64,000 bases of DNA, taken from the NCBI RefSeq assembly GCF_012396365.1, contig NZ_JAAXPG010000013.1, forward strand, positions 62,001-126,000. Direction: 5' to 3'. This stretch comes from Nocardiopsis alborubida. Lineage in GTDB: Bacteria > Actinomycetota > Actinomycetes > Streptosporangiales > Streptosporangiaceae. Below the pieces are notes generated by a model. That model worked only from the letters and a program-made list of their open reading frames with translations, was not told the DNA's origin and did no database searches. The translations under genes were made by a program, and so were the position numbers. Below are positions 26,919-33,752 of the stretch, in pieces. How positions within the stretch are numbered: position 1 is the stretch's first letter; every line of letters begins with the position of its first letter.

Positions 26919-27003
26919 GCGGGCGCCCGCGTGTGTTCCGGCGCACTCTCCCGAGTTCGGCAATGCCCGGGTACGCGGGGCCGCGGATCGCTACCGTTTG
27001 CGC

Positions 27004-27333
27004 ATGAGCACACTGATCAAGGACCTGACAGCGTTGTTGGGGACCGCGGCGGCGACCACCCGGTGGGACGGGCGCGTGGAGGAGGAGCTGGCCCCGCCCC
27101 TGGTGGCGGCGGGACTGGCCCGAAGGACCCCGGCCGGGACCTACCTGACCCCCGCCGGGCGCGACGCCCTCCCCGACGGCGCCACCGCGCGCGAGCTGCG
27201 CCCGCGCTTCGACTGGGGCAGCGACCCCTATCCGGCCGTCCCCCCGGCCGCGCCGACCGTGGAGGACGTGCGGGCCTACCCCGCCTACTGGCTGTGCGGC
27301 CCCGGCAGGGAGCGCGTCCGCGAGGAGCGCTGA
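27004..27333 (+). CDS. Small hypothetical protein
   Basis: 109 residues, soluble, not recognised. The middle (LAPPLVAAGLARRTPAGTYLTPAGRDAL) reads like a short winged-helix wing with a beta hairpin; the C-terminus is Pro-rich and ends in basic/acidic residues. ATG 27004 is 85 bases after the PucR gene and could be read with it. A convergent terminator follows. Confidence 0.55.
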   Translation: MSTLIKDLTALLGTAAATTRWDGRVEEELAPPLVAAGLARRTPAGTYLTPAGRDALPDGATARELRPRFDWGSDPYPAVPPAAPTVEDVRAYPAYWLCGPGRERVREER

Positions 27334-27369
27334 GGCGGGATCCGCGGGGGAGGGGGCCGAGAACACGGA

Positions 27370-27394
27370 GAGGCCGCCCTGACGGGGCGGCCTC
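27370..27394. terminator. Perfect 10-bp hairpin between convergent genes
   Basis: Arms 27370-27379 and 27385-27394, 5-base loop. Confidence 0.8.
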
Positions 27395-27409
27395 CCGGGA
27401 ACCGGCCCC

Positions 27410-27790
27410 TCAGTCCGCGCCGCCCCGTCCCCGGCCGGACGCCTCCGGGGGTTCCGGGCGCCCGTCGGTCCGGGTGCCGGCCTCGGAGGCGCGGAGCTCC
27501 TCGTTGATCCGCTGCGCCTCCTCCAGCTGGTCCTCCAGGATGATGATCCTGCACGCGGCTTCGACCGGGGTGCCCTCGTCCACGAGTTCGCGGGCGCGGG
27601 AGGCGATCCTGAGCTGGTAACGGGAGTAGCGGCGGTGCCCGCCCGCCGAGCGCAGGGGCTCGATCAGCCGGGCATCACCCAGAGCGCGCAGGAAGGCCGG
27701 TGTGGCACCGATCATCTCCGCCGCGCGGCCCATGGTGTAGGCGGGGTAGTCGTCATCGTCGAACCGGTCTTCGGCTTCGGGACGGGACAA
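27410..27790 (-). CDS. MerR-family-like regulator
   Basis: 126 residues. The N-terminal MerR winged helix is degenerate but clear: YTMGRAAEMIGATPAFLRALGDARLI, then GGHRRYSRYQLRIASRARELVDEG. A short coiled coil follows (IIILEDQLEEAQRINEEL) and a Gly/Arg/Glu-rich tail. There is no effector domain. The TTG at 27790 is the most upstream reasonable start, but no well-placed ribosome site is seen; an internal ATG is possible. It lies downstream of the long repeat-bearing leader described separately. Confidence 0.75.
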   Translation of the reverse strand: MSRPEAEDRFDDDDYPAYTMGRAAEMIGATPAFLRALGDARLIEPLRSAGGHRRYSRYQLRIASRARELVDEGTPVEAACRIIILEDQLEEAQRINEELRASEAGTRTDGRPEPPEASGRGRGGAD

Positions 27791-27822
27791 GCGTTTCTCT
27801 TTCTCTCCTCATCGCACGCCGA

Positions 27823-27852
27823 GGGCCCCAGCGCCTTGTGGCGCTGGGGCCC
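27823..27852 (-). terminator. Perfect 13-bp hairpin before the MerR-like gene
   Basis: Arms 27823-27835 and 27840-27852, 4-base loop (ACAA on the minus strand). It lies 33 bases before the MerR-like TTG start, followed on the minus strand by a purine-rich stretch. It may end a non-coding RNA or attenuate the gene. Confidence 0.65.
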
Positions 27853-28058
27853 GAGAGTTCAATACCACCTACCGGCTACTGCCGGTCTTCCGCTTCCCGA
27901 GGTGAAACTGGGACGGGAGCGCGGGGATCGCGGTTGTGTGACCGTGGACCACCTTCTTCCGAACCGGGGCCTGCGGTACCCGAGTGGAACATCTCCACAC
28001 CCGGGCGATCCTCGATGGCATCTACTCCTCTCGATCTCACTGCGTGCACTTCACTCCT

Positions 28059-28354
28059 GCTGCGGTGTCCCCCGTGCGGGCGGGACGCCGGTCCTGCGGT
28101 ACTGCGTACTGCTCCACCTCTGTACTGCGGTGTCGCTGTCCTACCGGCTCCCGGCGTCTTGGAGCACGTGCACGCCGGTCGAGCCGTCCTGCTCTGTTGC
28201 CGCGCGGTCCTTCCCGTGCTGGCGAAGGGCCGGTCCTGCGTCACTGCGGTCCTACCGGCTCCCGACACCGTTCAACACCTCTGTGCCGGTCGAGCCCTAC
28301 CGCGTTTCCCTTGTCGCTGCGGTGTCCCCCGTGCGGGCGGGACGCCGGTCCTGC
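28059..28354. repeat. Degenerate tandem array with a 39-bp exact duplication
   Basis: Identical 39-bp segments at 28059-28097 and 28316-28354; the core GCCGGTCCTGC recurs at 28229-28239. Between them GTCCTACCGGCTCCCG occurs at 28138-28153 and 28249-28264, and GCCGGTCGAGCC at 28174-28185 and 28285-28296. The order A-B-C repeats about every 115-142 bp. Confidence 0.85.
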
Positions 28355-28409
28355 TCTCCACCGGCGTATCCGGTGGTCCACCTTGTGGATCTCTGTGGCT
28401 ACGACAGGA

Positions 28410-28438
28410 AAAGTATCAGTGCTCAGGACGAATGTCTA
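28410..28438 (-). promoter_or_regulatory. Candidate promoter for a leader or non-coding RNA
   Basis: On the minus strand -35 TAGACA (28433-28438) and -10 TACTTT (28410-28415) are 17 bases apart. Transcription would run through the repeats to the hairpin at 27823-27852, giving about 580 nt. Confidence 0.4.
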
Positions 28439-28495
28439 CTCCGGCCACTACAGATTTCGGTGGGTGTCGCGAGCAGGTTTTCTGAGGGCGCCGCC

Positions 28496-28819
28496 TCAGC
28501 CCGCCTCGGCGTACGACGGGGCCTCCAGGGATGCCCGCAGCTGTTCGGCCAGCGGCTCGTCGAGGCTGTGCGGCAGGCCCCCGTGGCGGGGGTCCCGGCA
28601 CGCCCGCCGGAAGGCGTCGGGGTCGCCGGTCAGGTCCGCGGTGGCGCTTCTGAGGTCCTCCAGCGCCTGGCGGAGGCGCCCGGGCGTGCTCCCCCACGCG
28701 GCCTCGTAGGCCCGGAGGGCGCGGAAGAAACGGACGCACGCCAGATGGGTGCTCTCCCGGTGGTCGTGGCGCTGGATGCGCTCGGCCACCGCGCGGGTCC
28801 TGCGGAGTGTGGAAGGCAT
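28496..28819 (-). CDS. Hypothetical protein downstream of hsp20
   Basis: 107 residues from ATG 28819; a GTG at 28855 would add 12. Mostly helical, basic N-terminal half (TLRRTRAVAERIQRHDHREST, FFRALRAYEAAWG). Not recognised. It follows hsp20 by about 80 bases on the same strand, so it is probably co-transcribed and may take part in the stress response. Confidence 0.55.
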   Translation of the reverse strand: MPSTLRRTRAVAERIQRHDHRESTHLACVRFFRALRAYEAAWGSTPGRLRQALEDLRSATADLTGDPDAFRRACRDPRHGGLPHSLDEPLAEQLRASLEAPSYAEAG

Positions 28820-28898
28820 CGGATCACTGCTTCCTGAGGAGAGGGACACGGACACTGCTCAGGGGCGGCGGCCCGGCCGGAGCCGGGCCGCCGGGGGT

Positions 28899-29327
28899 TC
28901 AGGCCTGGATGCCGCGGGGCTGGCCCTCGCCCTGGCTGACGCTGATCTTGCGCGGCTTGGCCTGTTCGGCGACCGGGATGCGCAGGGTCAGGACGCCATC
29001 GGTGTAGTCGGCCTGGATGGCGTCGGTCTCCAGCGTCTCGCCGAGGAACAGCTGCCGGGAGAAGGTGCCGGTGGGACGTTCGGCGACCACCACCGACTCG
29101 CGGTCGCGCACGGTGTCGGGGCGCTCAGCGGTCACCGTGAGCACGTTGCGCTCGACCTCCAGGTCGATGGAGTCGGCGCGCACGCCCGGCAGGTCGAAGC
29201 AGACGACGAAGACGTCACCGTCGCGGTAGGCGTCGATCGGCATCGCGGCCGGTCGGGACGCCTCGCCCAGAATCCGCTGTGTCAGGCGGTCGATGTCCCG
29301 GAAGGGGTCGGTACGCATCAGCATCAT
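28899..29327 (-). CDS. Hsp20/alpha-crystallin small heat-shock protein
   Basis: ATP-independent holdase of 142 residues. The alpha-crystallin domain is at about 40-130 ([46 protein letters not shown]). N-terminal [16 protein letters not shown] is typical of Hsp18-type actinobacterial proteins. GGGAGG 5 bases before ATG 29327 fixes the start. Divergent from a MerR/HspR-like gene with an operator in the promoter spacer, so heat or stress induction by de-repression is likely. Confidence 0.95.
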   Translation of the reverse strand: MMLMRTDPFRDIDRLTQRILGEASRPAAMPIDAYRDGDVFVVCFDLPGVRADSIDLEVERNVLTVTAERPDTVRDRESVVVAERPTGTFSRQLFLGETLETDAIQADYTDGVLTLRIPVAEQAKPRKISVSQGEGQPRGIQA

Positions 29328-29349
29328 GGAAACCTCCCTTGGCTCTACT

Positions 29350-29428
29350 AGAAAACCTGATGCGAGGTGACGCAAGTTTTATACCTCATGCTGATGAGGT
29401 AAACAACAGTGTCCGACAAAGGTTTTCT
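29350..29428. promoter_or_regulatory. hsp20 promoter with palindromic operator in the spacer
   Basis: On the minus strand -35 TTGTTT (29401-29406) and -10 TATAAA (29378-29383) are 17 bases apart. The spacer holds the palindrome ACCTCAT-N4-ATGAGGT (29383-29400). A second, weaker ACCT...AGGT dyad is at 29355-29368. Nine-base inverted repeats AGAAAACCT (29350-29358) and AGGTTTTCT (29420-29428) flank the whole. It differs from the HspR HAIR consensus I remember. Confidence 0.7.
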
Positions 29429-29485
29429 CAAGCCAGGGGTAAGCGCACGGGGCCCACGGGCGGTCCCGTCGGGGAGGACGTGCTG

Positions 29486-29773
29486 ATGACGGAACCGCGG
29501 CCGGGCCCTGACCGGGGCCTGTACACCATCTCCGTGGCCGCGGAGATGGCGGGTGTCGCGCCGAGAAGCCTGCGCGCCTACGAGGAGCGGGGCCTGGTCG
29601 CCCCGGCGCGCACCGAGGGCGGCACGCGGTTGTACAGCGACGACGACATCACCCGCTCGCGGCGGGTGGCCGAGCTGGCGGCCCAGGGGGTGAACCTCGC
29701 GGGGATCGGACGGATCCTGGAACTGGAGGAGGAGAACACCAGGCTGCGCGACGGTCCTTCCGGGAACGGGTGA
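29486..29773 (+). CDS. MerR/HspR-like regulator, probable hsp20 repressor
   Basis: 95 residues. LYTISVAAEMAGVAPRSLRAY and ERGLVAPARTEGGTRLYSDDD form the MerR/HspR helix-turn-helix and wing; a short coiled coil (GIGRILELEEENTRLRDG) ends the protein, with no effector domain. HspR regulators have this architecture. ATG 29486 has GGGGAGG 8 bases upstream; a GTG 6 bases earlier is too close to it. Divergent from hsp20, with a shared operator, so autoregulation and hsp20 repression are expected. Confidence 0.88.
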   Translation: MTEPRPGPDRGLYTISVAAEMAGVAPRSLRAYEERGLVAPARTEGGTRLYSDDDITRSRRVAELAAQGVNLAGIGRILELEEENTRLRDGPSGNG

Positions 29774-29825
29774 GGCAGGCGGGGCGGGGGTGTGGGCCGG
29801 GGGACCGTCCGCAGCCGCGAACGCG

Positions 29826-29867
29826 GCGAGGGCCCCGGGGGGCTCAACCGCCCCCCGGGGCCCTCGC
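29826..29867. terminator. Perfect 18-bp hairpin between regulator and mrpG
   Basis: Arms 29826-29843 and 29850-29867, 6-base loop; convergent spacer, serves both strands. Confidence 0.9.
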
Positions 29868-29886
29868 AGGGTCTTCCGTCCGCCGC

Positions 29887-30282
29887 CTACAGGGGCGCGT
29901 CGTCCGCGCCGTTCCTGCGCTTGGCCTCCAGACGCTCGTCCAGCTCGTCACGGGTGATGAGCTCCTTGTCGATGCGTCCGGTCCGGTAGCCCACGCGGGC
30001 GGCGATGTGGCCCGCCACCGGGACGGTCACGATCTGGAACAGCGCCACCAGCAACAGCGTTCCGGCGCTGAAGACGTTGGTCTCCACGGGGATCAGCCGG
30101 ATGCCGATCCCCACCAGCACCAGCAGCAGCCCCAGGATCTGCGGCTTGGCGGTGGTGTGCATGCGCGAGAGCAGGTCGGGGAAGCGGAGCAGGCCCACGC
30201 TCGCGACGAGCGAGAGCATGGCCCCGGCCAGGATGCACAGGACCGCCACCCAGTCCAGGACGGTGATGAGCTGGTCGCTCAC
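29887..30282 (-). CDS. mrpG: Na+/H+ antiporter subunit G
   Basis: Membrane subunit of 131 residues with three hydrophobic helices and the MrpG signature GLLRFPDLLSRMHTTAKPQILG. A charged C-terminal tail of about 30 residues follows. The GTG start overlaps the mrpF stop by 4 bases. Last gene of the operon. Confidence 0.93.
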   Translation of the reverse strand: MSDQLITVLDWVAVLCILAGAMLSLVASVGLLRFPDLLSRMHTTAKPQILGLLLVLVGIGIRLIPVETNVFSAGTLLLVALFQIVTVPVAGHIAARVGYRTGRIDKELITRDELDERLEAKRRNGADDAPL

Positions 30283-30650
30283 GAGGTCTCCCCCTTCTCC
30301 TGCTCCCGCCGTTCCGATTCGGGAACCGCGTCGGTGGGCGTCGCGGAGGTCGGGTGGGCCCCGGTCGGCGTGGCGATGTGCTCCTGGTCCTCGTGCGCCC
30401 GCCGTGCGACGAACTTGGCGATGCTGACCGAGCCGACGAAGCCGAGCAGGGACAGGACCAGCAGCGTCGGCAGCACCGTGGGGTCGCGCGTGAAGGCCGC
30501 GTAGGCGCCCACGCCGACCAGCGCCGAGGCGAGCAGCACGTCCACGGAGATGGCCCGGTCCAGGATGCCCGGGCCGATGAGCATCCGGGTCACGCTCAGC
30601 AGGGCGGCCAGGCCGAGCATGACGCCGATGACGATCCACAGGACGGTCAC
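30279..30650 (-). CDS. mrpF: Na+/H+ antiporter subunit F
   Basis: 123 residues. Three membrane helices occupy the first 85 residues with the family motif RMLIGPGILDRAISVDVL; the last 40 are a hydrophilic Thr/Pro/Glu tail beyond the usual MrpF length. GTG start, 4-base overlap with mrpE. Confidence 0.92.
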   Translation of the reverse strand: MTVLWIVIGVMLGLAALLSVTRMLIGPGILDRAISVDVLLASALVGVGAYAAFTRDPTVLPTLLVLSLLGFVGSVSIAKFVARRAHEDQEHIATPTGAHPTSATPTDAVPESERREQEKGETS

Positions 30651-31264
30651 GGTCTCCCCCTTCCCTCACCCAGTACGGACTCCCCGGTCCGCAGCGCGGC
30701 GACGTCCTCACGGGTGCCCAGGGCCATCACGATCCGCTCCTCCAGGTGCAGGACGTCCTCGCGCCCCTGCTCGATCGAGCTGTCGTCGTCCGCCCCCAGC
30801 ACGTGCACGTACAGGGCCCGGTCGGGCTGGCCGACCTCGACGACCACCGAGCCCGGGATGATCGAGCTGGCGATCGCCACGCACACCTGCATCAGGTCGG
30901 AGTCGGTGCGCAGCCGCACCTCGACCACCGAGCTGTGCACCCGTCCGGGCGTGAAGGTCTGCACCGTCACCCGGAAACTGGCGGAGACCATCCGGGCGAG
31001 GATGTACACCAGGAGCCGGAGCAGGTACAGCGGCCGGAACCGGAACCCCGGGGTGATCGGCGGCAGCGGGAACAGCAGCATGATCATCACCGACACCAGG
31101 AAGCCCAGGACCAGCAGGCCCAGCGACTCCCGGCGCAGCTGGAAGGCGTCGAAGAGCAGCATCCACACCAGGGTCATGCCGAGCGCCACCGGGAGCTGCA
31201 CCTTGCCCAGGCGCCTGCGCAGCGCGGTCAGGCCGATCCTCTTCTTCTCCTGCAGGCCGTTCAC
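30647..31264 (-). CDS. mrpE: Na+/H+ antiporter subunit E
   Basis: 205 residues. Two N-terminal membrane segments, then the soluble MrpE domain with SASFRVTVQTFTPGRVHSSV and CVAIASSIIPGSVVVEV (family motif around ITLTPGT/TPGS). GTG start overlapping mrpD by 4 bases. An acidic/Arg tail of about 40 residues extends the usual end. Confidence 0.92.
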   Translation of the reverse strand: MNGLQEKKRIGLTALRRRLGKVQLPVALGMTLVWMLLFDAFQLRRESLGLLVLGFLVSVMIMLLFPLPPITPGFRFRPLYLLRLLVYILARMVSASFRVTVQTFTPGRVHSSVVEVRLRTDSDLMQVCVAIASSIIPGSVVVEVGQPDRALYVHVLGADDDSSIEQGREDVLHLEERIVMALGTREDVAALRTGESVLGEGRGRP

Positions 31265-32919
31265 CGGTCGCCTCCCAGAACCGCCTCGATGTAGGGGCCG
31301 CGCGCCTGGAGCTCGACCGCCGCGTCCGAGGAGTACTCGATCAGCGGTCCGGCCAGCACGGTCAGGGCGATGCTGAACGCCACCAGCGCCACCGTGGCGC
31401 CGACCATACTCCTGGGCAGGACGACGGACGTGACCACGGGGGTGGCCGCGGTCGAGGTGTCGCCCAGGCGGGAGGACGGGCCGACCGCCTCGCCGGGGCC
31501 CAGGGCCGCGGTGGAGGGGTCGTCGGTCTCGGTGTCCTCCAGGACGGTGCCGGGCTCGGCCACCATGCCCTCGGAGGGCGTCCGCCAGAACGCGTAGTTC
31601 CACACCCGGGAGATGACGTACAGGGTCAGCAGGCTCGTCAGCACCGACGCGCCCACCAGGGTGTAGGCCAGCGGCGTGCCCGCCTCCACCCCGGCCTGGA
31701 TCAGGCCGAGCTTGCCGAGGAAGCCCGACAGCGGCGGGATGCCGCCCAGGTTCATCGCCGGGACGAAGAACAGGACGGCGAGTATCGGCGCGATCCGCAC
31801 CAGCCCGCCCAGGTGGTCCAGCGAGGTGGAGCCGCCCCGGCGTTCGATCAGACCCGTGATGAGGAACAGCGTGGTCTGCACCGTGATGTGGTGCGCGACG
31901 TAGAACACCGCGCCCGCCATGCCCTGTTCGCTGCCCAGGGCCACGCCGAACACCATGTACCCGATGTGGCTGATCAGCGTGAACGACAGCAGACGTTTGA
32001 TGTCGGTCTGCGCGACCGCGCCCAGGATGCCCATGATCATCGTCGCCAGGGCCACGACCATCAGCAGGTCGTTGAGCTGGTCGCCCGGGAACAGCAGGGT
32101 CTGGGTGCGGATGATCGCGTACACGCCCACCTTGGTGAGCAGGCCCGCGAACACCGCCGTGACCGGCGCGGGCGCGGTCGGATAGGAGTCGGGCAGCCAC
32201 GCGGCCAGCGGGAAGACCGCCGCCTTGATGCCGAAGGCGAACAGCAGCACGACCTGGAGGACCGCCCTCAGGTCCGAGGACAGCTCGGGCAGCCGCTCGC
32301 CGAGCTGGGCCATGTTCACCGTGCCGGTCGCGCCGAAGACCAGCGCGATGGCGATGAGGAACAGCACCGACGACACCAGGGACACCACGACGTAGATGGC
32401 GCCCGCCCGCATCCGGGACTGCGTGCCGCCCAGGGTCAGCAGCACGTAGCTGGCGGTCAGCAGGATCTCGAACCCGACGTACAGGTTGAACAGGTCCCCG
32501 GCCAGGAAGGCGTTGGAGACGCCCGCCACCAGGATCAGGTAGGTCGGCTGGTACACCGACAGCGGCGCCACCTCGGCCTTGCCCGCCATGCCCTGGCCGA
32601 TGGAGTACACCAGCACGGCCAGCGTGATCGCCGCCGACACCGTGACCATCAGCGAGGAGAGCCGGTCGGCGACCAGGGTGATGCCGATCGGCGCCTCCCA
32701 GCCGCCCACCTGCACGACCTGCGGGCCGTAGGCGTGGGAGCCGAGCATCAGCACGAGGCCGATGACCAGCACCAGGGCCAGCGAGATGACGCTGAGCGCC
32801 TGCTGGAGCCGGGGCCAGCGGATGCCGAGCGCCAGCTTCACCCCGGCCGCGAACAGCGGGAGCACCACCGGCAGCGGGATGAAGTAGTGCAGCAGACCGA
32901 CGAAGTAGTCCGTCCCCAT
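31261..32919 (-). CDS. mrpD: Na+/H+ antiporter subunit D
   Basis: 552 residues, proton-translocating NuoN/NuoL-like subunit with about 14 helices. Key segments: GFEILLTASYVLLTLGG with the conserved membrane Glu, FGIKAAVFPLAAWLPDSYP with the conserved Lys, and the broken-helix region SFTLISHIGYMVFG. About 65 hydrophilic residues (E/D/T/P-rich) are inserted before the last helix. ATG 32919 is taken, since GGGAG is 9 bases upstream; a GTG at 32925 would make another 4-base overlap. Confidence 0.94.
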   Translation of the reverse strand: MGTDYFVGLLHYFIPLPVVLPLFAAGVKLALGIRWPRLQQALSVISLALVLVIGLVLMLGSHAYGPQVVQVGGWEAPIGITLVADRLSSLMVTVSAAITLAVLVYSIGQGMAGKAEVAPLSVYQPTYLILVAGVSNAFLAGDLFNLYVGFEILLTASYVLLTLGGTQSRMRAGAIYVVVSLVSSVLFLIAIALVFGATGTVNMAQLGERLPELSSDLRAVLQVVLLFAFGIKAAVFPLAAWLPDSYPTAPAPVTAVFAGLLTKVGVYAIIRTQTLLFPGDQLNDLLMVVALATMIMGILGAVAQTDIKRLLSFTLISHIGYMVFGVALGSEQGMAGAVFYVAHHITVQTTLFLITGLIERRGGSTSLDHLGGLVRIAPILAVLFFVPAMNLGGIPPLSGFLGKLGLIQAGVEAGTPLAYTLVGASVLTSLLTLYVISRVWNYAFWRTPSEGMVAEPGTVLEDTETDDPSTAALGPGEAVGPSSRLGDTSTAATPVVTSVVLPRSMVGATVALVAFSIALTVLAGPLIEYSSDAAVELQARGPYIEAVLGGDR

Positions 32920-32921
32920 GG

Positions 32922-33752
32922 TCACTCGCTCCCTTGCAGGTCGCTGTCCTCGGCGCGGGCCAAGCGCTCGCGTTCGGCCCGCATGGTCTGGCGCGCCTGC
33001 CTGCGCTGCGAGCGGATGCGGCGGCGCAGCTCGCGCCACAGCTCGCGCTCGGCGGCGCGGTCCGCCCGCCTGTGCTCGCGCAGGCGCCTGCGCCCCTGGC
33101 GGATGCGCCCGCGCAGCTCCTGGACCTGGGCGGTCATCGACTCCGCGCGGTCGCTCAGGCGGCGCATGGTCTCGCGGGACTGCTCGTCCGGATCGTTCTC
33201 CTCCGCCTCCAGCTCGTAGCGGGCCAGTTCGGCCTGCGCCCGCGCGATCTCGGCCTTGATGCGGGCCTGCTCGGCCAGCTCGCGGGCGTCGGCGGTGGCG
33301 ATGGTCGCCTGGAGTTCGGCCCGCTGGCGGCGGATGTCGGCCTGGAGCCTGCGGCGCTCCTTGAGGAAGCGCTGGCGCACCGCGCGGCGGCCCTCGCCCT
33401 GGACGATGCGCAGGTCCTCCGCGTCGTCCTGGACCTCGTCGTTGCCCTCCAGCTGCCAGTTCCGGTAGGCCATGGCCAGCAGGAAGGCGGTGATGCCGAG
33501 GGTGATGACGATCGCCGTCAGGATCATCGCCTGCGGCAGCGGGTCGGTCATCTCCTCCGGTTCGGTGAACCACAGGACCGGCGGCCCGCCGGGCTCGCCC
33601 GCCATGGACAGGATCATCAGGTTGACCCCGTTGCTCATGACGATGAAGCCGAGCAGCACGCGGGTGAGGCTGCGCTCCAGCAGGAGCACGACGCCCACCG
33701 CGACCAGGACGCCGACGATGGCGACGAGGAGCAGGCTGGGGGACTCGTTCAC
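32922..33752 (-). CDS. mrpC: Na+/H+ antiporter subunit C with long coiled-coil extension
   Basis: 276 residues, against about 115-130 in most MrpC proteins. The first 110 residues are normal: NuoK-like, three helices, GFIVMSNGVNLMILS and DPLPQAMILTAIVITLG. Residues about 115-276 are a very charged, Arg/Glu/Gln/Ala-rich helix without breaks (LKERRRLQADIRRQRAELQA, RQARQTMRAERERLARAE), a probable cytoplasmic coiled coil. GTG start, 4-base overlap with mrpA. Confidence 0.92.
   Translation of the reverse strand: MNESPSLLLVAIVGVLVAVGVVLLLERSLTRVLLGFIVMSNGVNLMILSMAGEPGGPPVLWFTEPEEMTDPLPQAMILTAIVITLGITAFLLAMAYRNWQLEGNDEVQDDAEDLRIVQGEGRRAVRQRFLKERRRLQADIRRQRAELQATIATADARELAEQARIKAEIARAQAELARYELEAEENDPDEQSRETMRRLSDRAESMTAQVQELRGRIRQGRRRLREHRRADRAAERELWRELRRRIRSQRRQARQTMRAERERLARAEDSDLQGSE

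Larger units (their letters stand above)
27791..28495. other. 705-bp non-coding stretch between two small genes
   Basis: Open frames exist on the plus strand but their products are repeats of Arg/Ser/Cys/Pro without family features, and base composition is more C/T-rich and less codon-biased than neighbouring genes. It contains a strong hairpin (27823-27852), nested repeats (28059-28354) and a candidate minus-strand promoter (28410-28438). I read it as a non-coding transcript or long leader of the MerR-like gene. Confidence 0.55.

Noticed and set aside
28059-28354. CRISPR array
   Set aside because: Repeats differ in type and spacing (A, B, C elements; 115-142 bp apart), there are no uniform spacers, and no cas genes are nearby.
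27700-28709. Plus-strand open frames in the 28-kb spacer as proteins
   Set aside because: Several overlapping frames are open, products are Arg/Ser/Pro/Cys-rich with repeats from the DNA array, and no conserved family is visible.
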